A stretch of DNA of 64,000 nt. Origin: Prorocentrum cordatum (taxonomy: Eukaryota; Sar; Dinophyceae; Prorocentrales; Prorocentraceae). Below, in pieces: positions 1 through 9,860 of this stretch. Where the stretch lies: NCBI GenBank assembly GCA_963575745.1, contig CAUYUJ010018320.1, forward strand, positions 32,501 through 96,500, in the 5' to 3' direction. The stretch's first letter is position 1. Every line of letters begins with the position of its first letter. Under the pieces are notes generated by a model. That model saw nothing but the letters and a program-made list of their open reading frames with translations. It had not been told where the DNA came from and ran no database searches. The position numbers and the translations under genes are program-made.

Positions 1-376
1 AGAAATCAAGACGCAGGTTTTTCTCGACTGTCGGCCTCTATAGGGGCCCTCGCCGGGCCCCGGGGCCGTCACAAACGACTCAGGCTGAAAAGCCGGTCCT
101 GGGGAACGGGTCGAGGCTTCGGGGGTCCGCGTATGGAACAAATCACGGCGTCGGATCTCTGGGAAGCGGCGGCGACGTCCGAGCCCTGCCCTCGCCGAGG
201 AACGCTCCAGGCAGGCAGCTCGGTGGGCGGCGGCGGGGGTGGGGTTCTGCACCCGTCGGGCCCGCGGCGGAGTCCGACCCCCACCCCCGCCTCCCATCGA
301 TTCACCCGTGTCGAGAGATCGGGGTCGTCAAGCAGTGGCGGAGCGTCCCGGCTCGCCTATAGCCCCACCAAACAGT
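1..376. other. no gene recognised
   Basis: GC-rich sequence with short open frames on both strands, none with recognisable domain content. I see no repeat or RNA gene here. Confidence 0.5.
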
Positions 377-511
377 GTTCTAAGAACCTTTTGTGGTATG
401 CACGAGATGTTCTTAGAACATTTCTGGTTGAGACCGTCTTGGTTTTACACATCGGGTGAATGTTATGAGAACATTGATGTTGTTCTCAGAACATTTCTGG
501 GTTCTGCGAAC
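377..511. repeat. cluster of five TGTTCT-N-AGAACA-like palindromes
   Basis: Five short palindromes built on one core lie within 135 bp. They are GTTCTAAGAAC at 377-387, ATGTTCTTAGAACAT at 407-421, AATGTT-N5-AACATT at 459-475, TGTTCTCAGAACA at 481-493 and the imperfect GTTCTGCGAAC at 501-511. Two are followed by the same extension TTTCTGG. The tract is less GC-rich than its surroundings. It could be an array of binding sites for a dimeric DNA-binding protein or a remnant of a foldback repeat; function is unknown. Confidence 0.6.
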
Positions 512-863
512 ATTTCGTGGTAGGACTACAGGAATGCCGGGACGGTCGGTCCCTGCTCGAGGTCGGGAGGTCCAGTCCTGGTGCCCCACGGCGCCGGATG
601 CCGGGGCTGCTCCTGCTGCTCCTGCGGGCGGCTCCGCCCTGCTCGGTGCCGCGGGCTCGCCTCGTGCCGAGGCGGCGGCGGCCCCGGCGCGGGCCTTCCG
701 AAGGTGAGCGCCGCCGGCGGCCCAGCAGCGGCCGGCATCGGAAGCGATGTGCGCTGTCGGAATGCTGCGATCGGTCAAGGCTGAGCGATCCACGCGGTGC
801 CAGGAGCCGAGCAGGGCGCGAGCCGTGACGGCAGGAGCCCGCCGCACCCCGCCCGCCTCGCAG

Positions 864-1145
864 GAGGGGCGCGTCGAGGTGGGCTGCCTCAGGCTGACGA
901 GGAACCTGCGCTTCTTTCAGCTGGAGGTGGGCGGGGCCGTGCACGAGATCCCAGTGACCACTGTCAAGGACGTGTGCACGGGCGTGGACGTGGGATCCTC
1001 CTGGGCACCGGTGCGGCTGGACGGCCTGTGCAGCACGATCGTCTTGAAAAACGAGGAGTGCCTCACGTTCCGATTCGACAGCGATGCGGAGAGGGATGCC
1101 TTTTCGAGGTGTGTGAGGATCATGTCGATGGCCCTGGACTTGTGA
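864..1145 (+). CDS. probable terminal exon, PH-like domain protein (partial)
   Basis: The open frame ends at a TGA at 1143-1145. From 864 it reads like a folded protein of about 93 residues. It has beta-strand-like segments (residues near LRFFQLEV and STIVLKNEECLTFRF) and ends in an amphipathic helix, DAERDAFSRCVRIMSMAL. This is the pattern of the last strands and C-terminal helix of a PH-like domain, as found in alveolate ISP-type membrane-associated proteins and other PH proteins. A pyrimidine-rich stretch ending CGCAG at 859-863 is a plausible 3' splice site, so I treat this as the last exon of a gene whose upstream exons I cannot place. An in-frame ATG at 747 would give 132 residues, but the added N-terminus is low-complexity Arg/Ala. 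The family assignment is by eye and uncertain. Confidence 0.45.
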   Translation, partial: EGRVEVGCLRLTRNLRFFQLEVGGAVHEIPVTTVKDVCTGVDVGSSWAPVRLDGLCSTIVLKNEECLTFRFDSDAERDAFSRCVRIMSMALDL

Positions 1146-1905
1146 GCGCACGGTGCGTGATGCTGGGCTGCCTCCTCATTCGGCCCGCCCTGTGCACGTC
1201 TGATGCGAATTTGCCGCGTACCCTCGATGGCAGAGTTCGGTGCAAGCTTCTAGATAAAGCGCGTGGCTTTGTTACCATGTGCTGCCCTTGCCACCTCTGA
1301 TGGCCCACATCTGGCAGCCGGGTGAGGCTACGTGAGGGGGAGAGGGACAGCGTTGTATAGGCTGCGAGCGTGAAGCCCACACTCGATGTCTTCTTTAGGG
1401 TCGAATATGTAATGTTGTTTGCTCAGTTTTGTCCATCCCTGGTCGTGCGCCCGCCCGCGTGCTTGCAAGCATCCAGGCTCCTCTCATCGAGTGTGCCGCG
1501 GCGAGCGCCGGGCTCCTGTGGGCAGCTGCACGCAGGTCTTCGCACTGTGCGGGCTCCCCGGCAGAAGCACGGGGCTGCACGTGTACGGCTGATTCTGAGC
1601 CCGCTTCGGATTTGATCAGGGTGCTGGCCCAGGCCTCTGTGGTTGATGTGTTCATTGCTACAGCCTTGATCGTGGCAGCGGAAACCACCGTGGCCAGTTT
1701 CGTTGTCATCGTCATCTCCCAGTCTTCCCCCCTCCTTGTCCTCCCTCCCTCCCCAAGGGAGGCGAATCGAATGCACTACCACCGTGGTTTTTGCTGCCCT
1801 GCCTGGACTCTATGTCTGCGAAGGCTGTTACCGCCAGTGTACTCATCTGTTCACCAGCGTGACTGTCAAGCAGCGCTCTGGCCGAAAACTGTCTTTACGT
1901 CGAAT
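1146..1905. other. no gene recognised
   Basis: This may hold the 3' untranslated region of the preceding exon. Short open frames occur on both strands without recognisable content. A small palindrome, CTCCCTCCCC-AAGGGAGG, lies near 1743-1762. Confidence 0.4.
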
Positions 1906-2144
1906 CTCTACGCGCGCATCGACGACCGAGCATTGCGCCCAGGCTTGAGTCGGGCCTGTCCCTCTACAGGGGGAATATTCAAAGATAGTAAATAGTATGG
2001 GGACGATTTTTCATTTTTTTTTTGTGTGTGTGTGAGACAATTTTGGATCATTTTTCAAATATTTTGTCCCCCAAATCCCCCTGTAGGAGGACATGCCCGA
2101 CCTAACTCTACGCGCGCATCGACGACCGAACATCGCGCCCAGGC
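1906..2144. repeat. 39-bp direct repeat flanking an inverted-repeat element
   Basis: A 39-bp sequence at 1906-1944 recurs at 2106-2144 with two mismatches, exactly 200 bp downstream. The inverted-repeat element at 1945-2105 fills the space between. The repeat is much longer than a normal target-site duplication, so a local tandem duplication around the insertion is an alternative. Confidence 0.85.
1945..2105. mobile_element. inverted-repeat element, copy 1 (MITE/introner-like)
   Basis: About 161 bp, starting TTGAGTCGGGCC and ending GCCCGACCTAA. The left arm continues TGTCCCTCTACAGGGGGAAT, and the complement of the right arm reads TGTCCTCCTACAGGGGGATT. The interior is AT-rich (a T-run, then GT repeats) and contrasts with GC-rich flanks. 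Three further copies lie at 10881-11037, 31602-31765 and 37725-37896. There is no coding capacity, so it would be non-autonomous. Confidence 0.8.
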
Positions 2145-2257
2145 AGGCCAGTCGCAGCCCATCGTAGCCCAGGGAGCGTCGCTCCCCAGACCCCCAGAGC
2201 CTGGATCCTTTCGGCGCCTGAGCTGCCCCTGGGGATCTCGCTGCATCCTGCGGGCCG

Positions 2258-2431
2258 CCCGAGGAGGAGGAGGAGGAGGAGGAGGAGGAGGAGGAGGAGG
2301 AGGAGGAGGAGGAGGAGGCGGAGGCGGAGGAGGCGGAGGAGGAGGAGGAGGAGGAGGAGGGAGGAGGGAGGAGGGAGGAGGGAGGGAGGAGGGAGGAGGG
2401 AGGAGGGAGGAGGGAGGCAGGAGGAGGAGGC
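2258..2431. repeat. GGA microsatellite
   Basis: A near-continuous GGA/GGGA repeat of about 170 bp. The plus strand would encode poly-Gly and the minus strand poly-Pro, but nothing suggests a gene. Confidence 0.97.
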
Positions 2432-2549
2432 CCAATTCCGGGAGAGCCGGCCGTCCCGCCCTCGGGCCCGGCCCGCTGGCGCCCCGCTCTCGGCGCAGCC
2501 CTCCCGGCGAGGCGCTCGTGCCCTGCGGCACGAGCAGCTCTGGGATGTG

Positions 2550-2784
2550 GCCCCAGACGGCCTCGGCCCGGACGAAAGGGGGGGATTGGGAAGGGGGGGG
2601 TTACGAAATTTGCTGCATGCAGCTGGTTTCGGCCTCACCGAGGGGCCCATTCCTCGACACACAGCCGCCTCCGGCGCCGGGAGGCGCCGGGAAAGTCAGC
2701 TAGGTGAGCTGGTTCTCAAACCCCCCCTTTGCTATCCCCCCCTTTCGCCCGACCCGAGATATTGCCCCAGACGGCCTCGGCCCG
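2550..2784. repeat. foldback element with 21-bp flanking direct repeat
   Basis: The sequence GCCCCAGACGGCCTCGGCCC (plus one G) occurs at 2550-2570 and again at 2764-2784. Between the copies are inverted arms. The left arm at 2571-2602 starts GACGAAAGGGGGG. The right arm at about 2716-2754 carries its complement, CCCCCCTTTCGCCC. Total size is about 235 bp. The long direct flanks resemble those around the element at 1945-2105. Confidence 0.7.
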
Positions 2785-2873
2785 AGCAGGCGGTGTCGGA
2801 GGATCGCGCGGCGTCGCCGATGCATCGACGATGCGGCTCGATGTGGAGCCGGTCCTTCCCCACGCCGACGTCG

Positions 2874-2926
2874 CCGATGCATCGGCGATGCATCGGCGAT
2901 GCATCGGCGATGCATCGGCGATGCGG
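2874..2926. repeat. 11-bp tandem repeat
   Basis: The unit ATCGGCGATGC is repeated at least four times from 2881 to 2924, with degenerate copies upstream to about 2817. The period of 11 is not a multiple of three, so it is not a coding repeat. Confidence 0.85.
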
Positions 2927-3184
2927 CGCGATCCTTCGACCCCATCTACTCTACTCGGACCCCATCTGGGAGGCCTCCATCGACGGGCGCCCCCAGGGTA
3001 CGGCAGGCTGGCTCCGCGCCCACGGGGCGGCGAGCCTTTGTGCTTGCTGTGGCCTGGGCTCCGCCTGCATCGAGCAGCCCGCGCCATCGGATGGCCGCGT
3101 TCGGTTGCAAATCGTGGGAGCCTTCCATGCCCTCGCAACTCCGTCTTTAGAGTGCGTTGGCGCCGATCAGCGTCTGGTGATGGA

Positions 3185-3187
<3 letters not shown>

Positions 3188-3225
<38 letters not shown>
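3188..3225. repeat. GA dinucleotide microsatellite
   Basis: About 18 GA units, followed by a short GATAAAGAGAG tail. No gene is seen between here and the TCC tract at 3558. Confidence 0.97.
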
Positions 3226-3228
<3 letters not shown>

Positions 3229-3557
3229 AGAGAGCGCCGACTTGGCGTCGATAAGAGCGCTGACCAGCGTCGACCATCGTCGATTCGCAGGAGCTCGTGA
3301 GACAGCTCCCGTGCGTTGCCGCAGAAGCCGACTCGCGCGGTGCCGGGAGCCAGCGCCCGAAGTCGACGCGCGGCGCGAGCCCGCCGTGGGCCGGGGCGGC
3401 CTTGGCGCCGCAGCTCTGGCCCGGGGCGCGGAGCGCACCCCGGGGGAGGGGGGGGGGGCGCCTCCGCCAGCGCCCCCGGTGCCGAGGCCGCCCCCTGGGC
3501 TGCCCCAGGGGCCCGTCGAAGGGGGAGGGTTTCTCCGAAGGGCTTAGGCGACCCGTC

Positions 3558-3779
3558 CTCCTCCTCCTCCTCCTCCTCCTCCACCTCCTCCTCCTCCCTC
3601 TGCTCCTCCTTCTCCTCCTCCTCCTCCTCCTCCTCCTCCTCTCCTCCTCCTCCTCCTCCTCCTCCTCCTCCCTCTCCTCCTCCTCCTCCTCCTCCCTCCT
3701 CCCTCCTCCTTCCTCCCTCCTCCCTCCTCCTTCCTCTCTCCTCCCTCCGCCTCCTCCTCCTCCTCTCCCTCCTCCTTCT
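3558..3779. repeat. TCC microsatellite, left flank of LINE 1
   Basis: An interrupted TCC/CTCC tract of about 220 bp that runs directly up to the spliced-leader copy at 3780. A similar tract follows the LINE at about 9806, so the element appears to sit inside a TCC repeat. Confidence 0.95.
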
Positions 3780-3801
3780 TCCGTAGCCATTTTGGCTCAA
3801 G
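3780..3801 (+). other. exact dinoflagellate spliced leader (DinoSL) copy
   Basis: The bases CCGTAGCCATTTTGGCTCAA plus G, preceded by T (allowed at the variable first position), match the 22-nt leader that dinoflagellates trans-splice onto nuclear mRNAs. It lies 149 bp upstream of the LINE ORF1 ATG and immediately after the TCC tract. The simplest reading is that a trans-spliced LINE transcript was copied back from its capped 5' end. The next bases are GTACCC, so a spliced-leader RNA gene or pseudogene is a second possibility. Confidence 0.9.
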
Positions 3802-3950
3802 GTACCCATGTCGCCCTGCGGCCGCATGGATACCGCTGGTCCGCGGCCAGTCCACGGTGTTTCTCTACGCCTTCACGGAGGGAGTTGGGCGCCCTCATTC
3901 ATTTCCCTCCCACCGTCGCGCGGTTTCGGTCATATTCTCTTTGGCGTGCC

Positions 3951-5348
3951 ATGGGCGGATCGGCGAGGCGGTCGAAGAGGGAGAAGGAACGGCGTCGGAG
4001 GCGCCGTGAGAGTGATCATGATGTGTCTGTTTCTTCTGTGTCTGCTGGTTCCTCTGGCTCTGACAAGCCCAGTCGTGAGCGCTCAGAAAGAGGTGACCGA
4101 CGCCGACGCCCACCACGCAGTGCCTCTGATGGTTTACGACAGAGCCAAGATCATGAAGGACCTGAAGACTCTCGGATTCCCACCCTGCCATCTGCGAACC
4201 AGAGAATGGCGGATGTGGTCTTCGAGATGGAACGGGATGGCGTACGGCTTTCGCAGGTTCCCACATTCCCGCCTTCGCAGCAGCGTGTTGATCCGCATGA
4301 TCCCTGGGCTAGGACTGCTGCTGATGCGACTCTCACTCCTCCTGCTTTACCTCATGCACAGGTGGAGGGCACAGCGACGCCGCGAGACGGCATCACTTCT
4401 ACGGTGCCTGCTGGACATGGTGAGGGAGCCGAGGGCGGTCCTGAATGGGCCACCTATGTTTCGCAGGTGGTCGCTTCTCAGCTGCAGGCGCACGCGGCGA
4501 ACATCACCGCGCAAGTCCAGAATGCTGTTGCCACCACGCTGCAGCACGCCCAGGGCACGATCATCTCGCAGCTCCAGGCCCATTTCGCCCCGACGATGCA
4601 GAGGGTTGATGGACACGACCTGGCCATTGGCGACCTTCAGCGGAAGCAGCTCGCCATGGAGGACGCCCAGAAATATATGCGCGCAGACATCAATCGGATC
4701 AATAATCGCTTGGCGCTATCGGAGGAAGAACACTCAACGGTGGACATCGCCCGTCTCGCGGACTTTGACAGAGATCCCTACCCCACGATCTTCACGATCA
4801 ACGCTCCCGATGATGTTGCTCCCGATGAAGTGCGCGGAACCATCGCTTCTTGGATCAGCGACGCCAAGCTTGATGCGGAGGATGCAGTGTTGCACGGACG
4901 GGGACCCAGCAGACGGTTCGTCTTGGAGGTCAAAGGTGGCGCGACAGGTATCTCTAAGGCCATCACCTTGGCCAAGGCTCTCCGCTTCCCCTCGGGGGAA
5001 TGGAGGAGGTTCTCGGCTAGGCAGCTTTCTGGGGCTACTGGTCCTTTGTACGTTGGCCCCGACAAAGCCCTTAAGCAGATCAGACGTGAGCAGCAGCCCA
5101 AACGATTGGCCGCTATCGTTCAGGAGAAGATGCCCAACAAACGCTGGTGGGCTACCAGAGCAAGAGGCTTGGTGCACATCGAGGGTCAGCCGCTGGTCGA
5201 GGTGGTGGTCAGAGGTGCCAGCGAGCCTTCAAGACTTGCATGGAATCAAGCGGTGGTCGCCCAGCACCAAGTGGACGTGGCGGGCATCACGGCCGCCTTC
5301 AATCGTGCCTTCGAGACGGTGGATACCTTTTCCTGGTCGTGGTCCTGA
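3951..5348 (+). CDS. LINE 1 ORF1 protein
   Basis: 465 residues from the ATG at 3951. I chose this start because upstream in-frame codons are only translated TCC repeat and spliced leader. Residues 1-60 are very rich in Arg, Ser and Lys, including an RRRRRR-like run, which suggests nucleic-acid binding. A middle helical region rich in Gln and Ala (near residues 165-260, with VASQLQAH and ISQLQAHF) looks like a coiled coil. The C-terminal third (from about PTIFTINAPDDVAPDEVRG) looks like a compact RNA-binding fold of the kind found in LINE ORF1 proteins. LINE ORF1 proteins bind their own RNA and act as chaperones in the ribonucleoprotein. The frame is intact and ends at a TGA just before ORF2. 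The functional reading comes from position and composition, not from a definite motif. Confidence 0.7.
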   Translation: MGGSARRSKREKERRRRRRESDHDVSVSSVSAGSSGSDKPSRERSERGDRRRRPPRSASDGLRQSQDHEGPEDSRIPTLPSANQRMADVVFEMERDGVRLSQVPTFPPSQQRVDPHDPWARTAADATLTPPALPHAQVEGTATPRDGITSTVPAGHGEGAEGGPEWATYVSQVVASQLQAHAANITAQVQNAVATTLQHAQGTIISQLQAHFAPTMQRVDGHDLAIGDLQRKQLAMEDAQKYMRADINRINNRLALSEEEHSTVDIARLADFDRDPYPTIFTINAPDDVAPDEVRGTIASWISDAKLDAEDAVLHGRGPSRRFVLEVKGGATGISKAITLAKALRFPSGEWRRFSARQLSGATGPLYVGPDKALKQIRREQQPKRLAAIVQEKMPNKRWWATRARGLVHIEGQPLVEVVVRGASEPSRLAWNQAVVAQHQVDVAGITAAFNRAFETVDTFSWSWS

Positions 5349-8300
5349 CCAATGGGCTCAGCCGTGGCGGATTGAAACGCTTGAGAAGGGGTCTCGACAA
5401 GAGGTCAGGGTCGTCTCATGGAATGCCAGAGGCCTGTGTGGACTCAGCTCCAAGGGACGCAGGAGAGCTCTATGTCGCTCGAAGCTCAAGAGGCTCGAAC
5501 CCTTTCTTCGCAGGAGAGCGGCCATTCTACTTCAAGAAGTGCATGGATCTGAATAAGACTTACGCTTTTTGTTGAGGCAGTTGCCTTAGGAGTACCGATT
5601 TTTTTCAGCGCAGCTTCGTCACCTGGGAGAGGAGGTGTTGCGATTTTGATTCCATGGTACAAGGGGGCGGATCTCGTGAAGCTCCCCTCTGATGTTATCC
5701 CGTCATTTCTGCCCCGATGTGTGGTTCCTGGACGCATCCTCTCTCTACAAGTCCGAGGCGCTGGTCAAGCCGTTCACATTTTGAATGTACATAACTTTGA
5801 TTTGGACGCCCAGGCGCGCCAAGCGGTGCGAACCTTGCGGCGGCGCGCGGCTGCGTGGGCCCAACAAGATGAACGGCATCGTTGCTTCATTGCCATGGGC
5901 GGCTTCAACGTGGCGGATGTTGCCCTAGACTCCCTTCTGCGGCCTGCGGCTCGGCGTGATGTGGAAGTTCGTGGACGACAGCATCAACCATTCTGGCGTG
6001 CGCTGTTTGACTTTCGCATGGTGGAGGTGGTCTCTGGCGTGCCGACAAACTTCTGCAAGCGCACCCAGGCATGTTCGACCATTGATAGGTCCTTTATCTC
6101 GCTAACGCCGCCTTTCATTCTCGAAATGGAGGCCACGCTATCGGTACAACAGGAAGCAACGCGGCTGTCTGGCTGGCATCTCAGTGATCATGCTCTGCTT
6201 CTTCTCCAACTTCGACCGAGAGGGAAGAAACCACCCGCGGAGCGTTCGATTCCCGATTATGTCTTTCGTGCGCCCGAGTACAAGGTTGAGCTGAACAAAT
6301 ACCTGGCGCACACCGACTGGACTGGCTGCTCTGTGGCTGAGCGTTGGTCTGTCATCAAAGATTTCATGATCAGAGCAGCGGCACGTGTGCGCAACATGCT
6401 CCAACAGCTGCCTCTGGATACCTCGCGTGATGGCGCTGGAGACTCGAGGAGGATCACGCTTCGTTGTATTGCTCGGGCCATTTGGCAGCAGGATACTCAT
6501 CTGGCATCGTTGCTCCGACATGATACTGAGTACGGCCAGCGGTCCCTGTATGTGGACAATGGCGCAGCCTCTCTTTTGAATTCCTCGGAGTTCGCTGAGA
6601 CGGTCATTCGGGCGAACGCTGAGTGGCATGAACGGCTCCAACGCCACGCGGCTGCCCAAGCGCTTCGTGGTGATTCTCAACGTCGCGAGCCTGCTGAACT
6701 GTCTCGGGAACAGTGGCGGAATATACAGAGGACGTCAGCGAGGAGGGCACGCCTATGGAGTGACTCGCGCCGCCAGCTTATGCTGAACGGTATCGGGCAC
6801 AACTCGCCTGGCCATTCCACGATGCCTCCTGCAGTTGCAGACGTTATCTGTGCTCCACCTGTGGGCTTCCAAGAGCAGGTGACACGACTCACTACTCAGC
6901 AGTCATCGGGGGAGCGTGTCCCGACACGGATGGGATCCTCGCCTTCTTTCACTGCGAAGTCTGCGTCTCACATATATGAGGCATCCCTTCACGCCGCTGT
7001 ATCGGACTCGCCTGGTGGTCGGACTGCTGCCACTGGCAGGAGCGACCTTAATGGCGGCCGCCCCGCGCCTCGTGAGTCTACGGTTTCAGCGACCGCTGTA
7101 GGGATGCGCGGGGGGAGTCTCCAAGCCGCTGTATCGGACTCGCTTGGTGGTAGGACCACGCCTGCGAGCAGTGGCGACCTTAATGTCGGGCCCTCCCCTG
7201 GGACCGCGCCTCGCGAGCCTGCGGTTTCAGCGGCCGCTGTTGGCTCTTCTGGCCGCTCTTCTACTACGTCGTCTTTGCTATCGGTCTCTTCTTCTTCGTG
7301 TTCACTGGCGAGTGGATTCTTGACGGACTCTGATGTGTGTGAGGAGTTGCATGTCCAACCTGGGGCTGGTATTTCTGCTGGGCATACGGGCTCTTCGGAT
7401 GGTACGACTGCCCGCGGAGCGGTGGACATGGCGTCTGCGCTTCAACGCCACTGGGCGGAGGTGTTCAGAGCGAAGGAGTCTCCGTCTTGCGATGTTCTCC
7501 ATGGTTATCCTTGTGATCATCTTCCTGTCTATCCTGCTCCTGAACTCAGGCCGCCATCGATCGATGACCTCAGAGCTGCCCTGCGCAAGGGCAAACCCAG
7601 TGCGCCTGGCCCAGACAGGCTGCCCTACCGTGCGTGGCTGGCCCACGATGACGCGGTGGAGACTCTTTATCTGGTCATGTTAGATATGTTCAGCGGTATT
7701 GGCTGCCCATCGGGCTTCAATCATCACTTGTTGTGCTTCATTCCGAAAGATGAGCGGCCAGAGGACCTGATCGATCTTGTTCGGGCTCCTGATGAGCTAA
7801 GGTCGCTTGCCCTGAAGAGCGCGGACTCAAAGGCCATCGCCAGTGCCATTAATGTTCAGTTACGCACCATTGCGGAACGGAGATGCCACCATGTCCAGCG
7901 TGGCTTTGTCCGTGGAAGACAGTTTACCACCCACATCGCGGAGCTCGACACGTGTGCGCGCATGGCTGGTGGACATATGTATGCGAGTGACCTCAAACCT
8001 GTTTTCATTTCTTTTGATGTATGCGCTGCCTTTCTATCGATGAGCTGGGTATGGATTCAGATTGTACTGGACTATCATAAGATCGCCACGGGCTTTCTCA
8101 TGGCCATTCGGGCGCTGTATCATGATATGCAAAGCTGGGCCTGGTGTGGTGAGTCCTTGCTATTTCTCTCTCATGTATCGGCGGGGGTGGCTCAAGGCTG
8201 CCCACTTTCTGGTTCCTTATGGGCGTTGACGTTTGATCCCTTCCTGCACCATCTGTGCAATGGCAATGTGGAGGGCTACGGAAGTGTTATGGCAGCAGAT

Positions 8301-9677
8301 GGGTTCGATGTCGGCAATACTGGCTACCCGATGGCGACTGGCCCTGGTGAGATGGCGCCTTTGATTGCTGGAGCATGTGCGGATGACGTTGGAGTGGTAC
8401 TACCTGCACTGAAGGAGGTGACGCGCGTTGCGCCCGTGTTTGCAGCTGCACAGGAGTTGGCGCACTTGCGCCTGCAGAGCAAGAAATGCTTCGTCGTGCC
8501 GCTGTGGACCCGTGCCTCCCCTGAGGTGCTGGACCTAGTCGGGTCCCGCCTTCGGTCTTTTGCACCGGCCTTTTCGGCCTTTCCCATCAGGGGCCGAGCC
8601 AAATACCTGGGGATGCAGTTCGGTCCCGAGGCCACGCTCGAAATGCAGTGGGAAGCGGCAAGCACGAAGCTCGCGCATCGAGTGCGCCTCGCTGCATCGA
8701 CGCGGGCGCCTGCAGAAGCATCTGCTCGGCAGTATAACTCCTGCTCTCTTCCGGTCCTGTCTTACTTCGTTCAGTTCTTTCCTCTCCCCTCCTTCCTCCT
8801 CCGAAGGGAGCAATGGTTACTGCACAAGCTCCTGCGCCTTCCTCCAAACACGTTTAAGCGTGATGAGATCCTAAGCCTTCAACAGTGGTTCCCTGGATCG
8901 GCGCCTGCGGCGATGGCGGTCCTCGGTCGTTCTGCTGCGTGGCGGTTCGGGCTTCGCACGTGGACGAAGGCCAAGGATTTCGCACTTCTCTTGAGAGAAT
9001 GGCATGTGTGGCATGGTGCAACTGTGCGTCATGTTCGAGAGGAATGGTCTCCGCTGTGCTGGGCCCAAAGTAGGTCGATTGCCCAATTTGTTCTGTCTGT
9101 CATTGATGCCTCCCCCTCCGTCGTTTTCTCTCGGACTGCACTCCGAGAAGCGGAGCGGAGGATGGTGGAGGAAAGGTGCGCGGCCTTGGAGGATGGAAGG
9201 CGACCTAGGACCCAGCGTATCCTCTCCCGTTCCCTTTCCTCGAGCCTCTTTCCCGACCGCCTCCACCTCCTCTTCCTCCGTCGCCTCCATGCCTGGTTCC
9301 CGTCCCTGGAGCTCCCCGCCCCCCGAGACATGGAAGCGAGGTGGGCGCTCCTGAGGGCGATTCTCTCGCGTTCCCAGCCCTCGTGGGCGTGGGCTCATTT
9401 GAAGAGTCTTGCAGGTGGATGGATCACGTCAGCCAGAATGCCCGTCCTCGCGCGCAGGAGCTGTCGCTTAGGGTGCGAAGGATGTGTGGACTCCTTTCCT
9501 CACTGCCTCTGCTGTCCTCGTCTTCTCCACCTTTTGTCTCGTCATCGCCCTCGTGCTTTTCTCCCGCCCTGCCCCATGGCGAGGATTGGGCTTGGAGACG
9601 AGGGGCAGTATGACCGTCTCTTCTCGAGGGCGGACGCTCACTGTTTGGTGGTCCTGGCTTTCCACTTTTTACCATAA
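5349..9677 (+). pseudogene. LINE 1 ORF2: endonuclease-reverse transcriptase (frameshifted)
   Basis: An APE-type endonuclease followed by a reverse transcriptase, the enzymes that nick target DNA and prime reverse transcription there. The endonuclease starts in frame 1 near 5404 (VRVVSWNARGL, then ILLQEVHGSE) and reaches a TAA at 5554-5556. It resumes in frame 3 from about 5565 (PGRGGVAILIPWY, then VHILNVHNF and the GGFN motif near 5899). One frameshift therefore lies near 5550-5570. The region 6780-7440 is a low-complexity Ser/Ala linker with an internal duplication. The reverse transcriptase follows at about 7550-8450. FISFDVCAAF supplies the first catalytic Asp, AGVAQGCPLSGSLW is the next conserved block, and CADDVG at 8376-8390 is the catalytic ADD box. 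A long C-terminal 'thumb' and tail run to the stop at 9677. No RNase H is visible. Apart from the single frameshift the frame is open for over 4 kb. Confidence 0.85.
6982..7240 (+). repeat. in-frame duplication inside LINE 1 ORF2
   Basis: Two copies of about 125-130 bp lie at 6982-7107 and 7116-7240. They encode the repeated pattern AAVSDS-GGRT ... SDLN/GDLN ... PRE-VSA-AVG. The duplication sits in the linker between endonuclease and reverse transcriptase, where length changes should be tolerated. Confidence 0.75.
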
Positions 9678-9805
9678 ACTAAAAGCAGAACAGGATGCTG
9701 CACATGGTTCTGCTCGTGATCTCGAATCTCATTTGAAGATTCTGAGAGGCGCCAGAATTGCAACGGGCGCCTGAGATGGAGGATTGCTTTCCGAGGCACG
9801 TGCGC

Positions 9806-9860
9806 TCCTCCTCCTCCTTTTCCTCCTCCTCCGTCTCCGTCTCCGCCTTCTCCTCCTCGG
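9806..9860. repeat. TCC-rich tract, right flank of LINE 1
   Basis: Short interrupted CTCCTCCTCC/TTTTCC/CCGTCTCC tract. It mirrors the TCC tract on the 5' side of the LINE. Confidence 0.8.

Larger units (their letters stand above)
3780..9805 (+). mobile_element. LINE (non-LTR) retrotransposon 1
   Basis: An apparently full-length non-LTR element of about 6 kb. It starts at a spliced leader, then has a 149-bp leader region, ORF1 (3951-5348) and ORF2 with endonuclease and reverse transcriptase (to 9677). I place the 3' end at about 9805, just before a new TCC tract. No poly-A tail and no clear target duplication are visible, because both flanks are TCC repeat. ORF2 carries one frameshift in the endonuclease, so this copy is probably dead. 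Confidence 0.8.

Noticed and set aside
377-511. Heat-shock or steroid-receptor binding sites
   Set aside because: Spacing between half-sites is three bases or the half-sites are everted, so the standard motifs do not fit.
3780-3860. Spliced-leader RNA gene
   Set aside because: The leader is followed by GT as in such genes, but the copy is single and not tandem. It sits exactly at the start of a LINE, so a retroposed leader is more likely. Not fully excluded.
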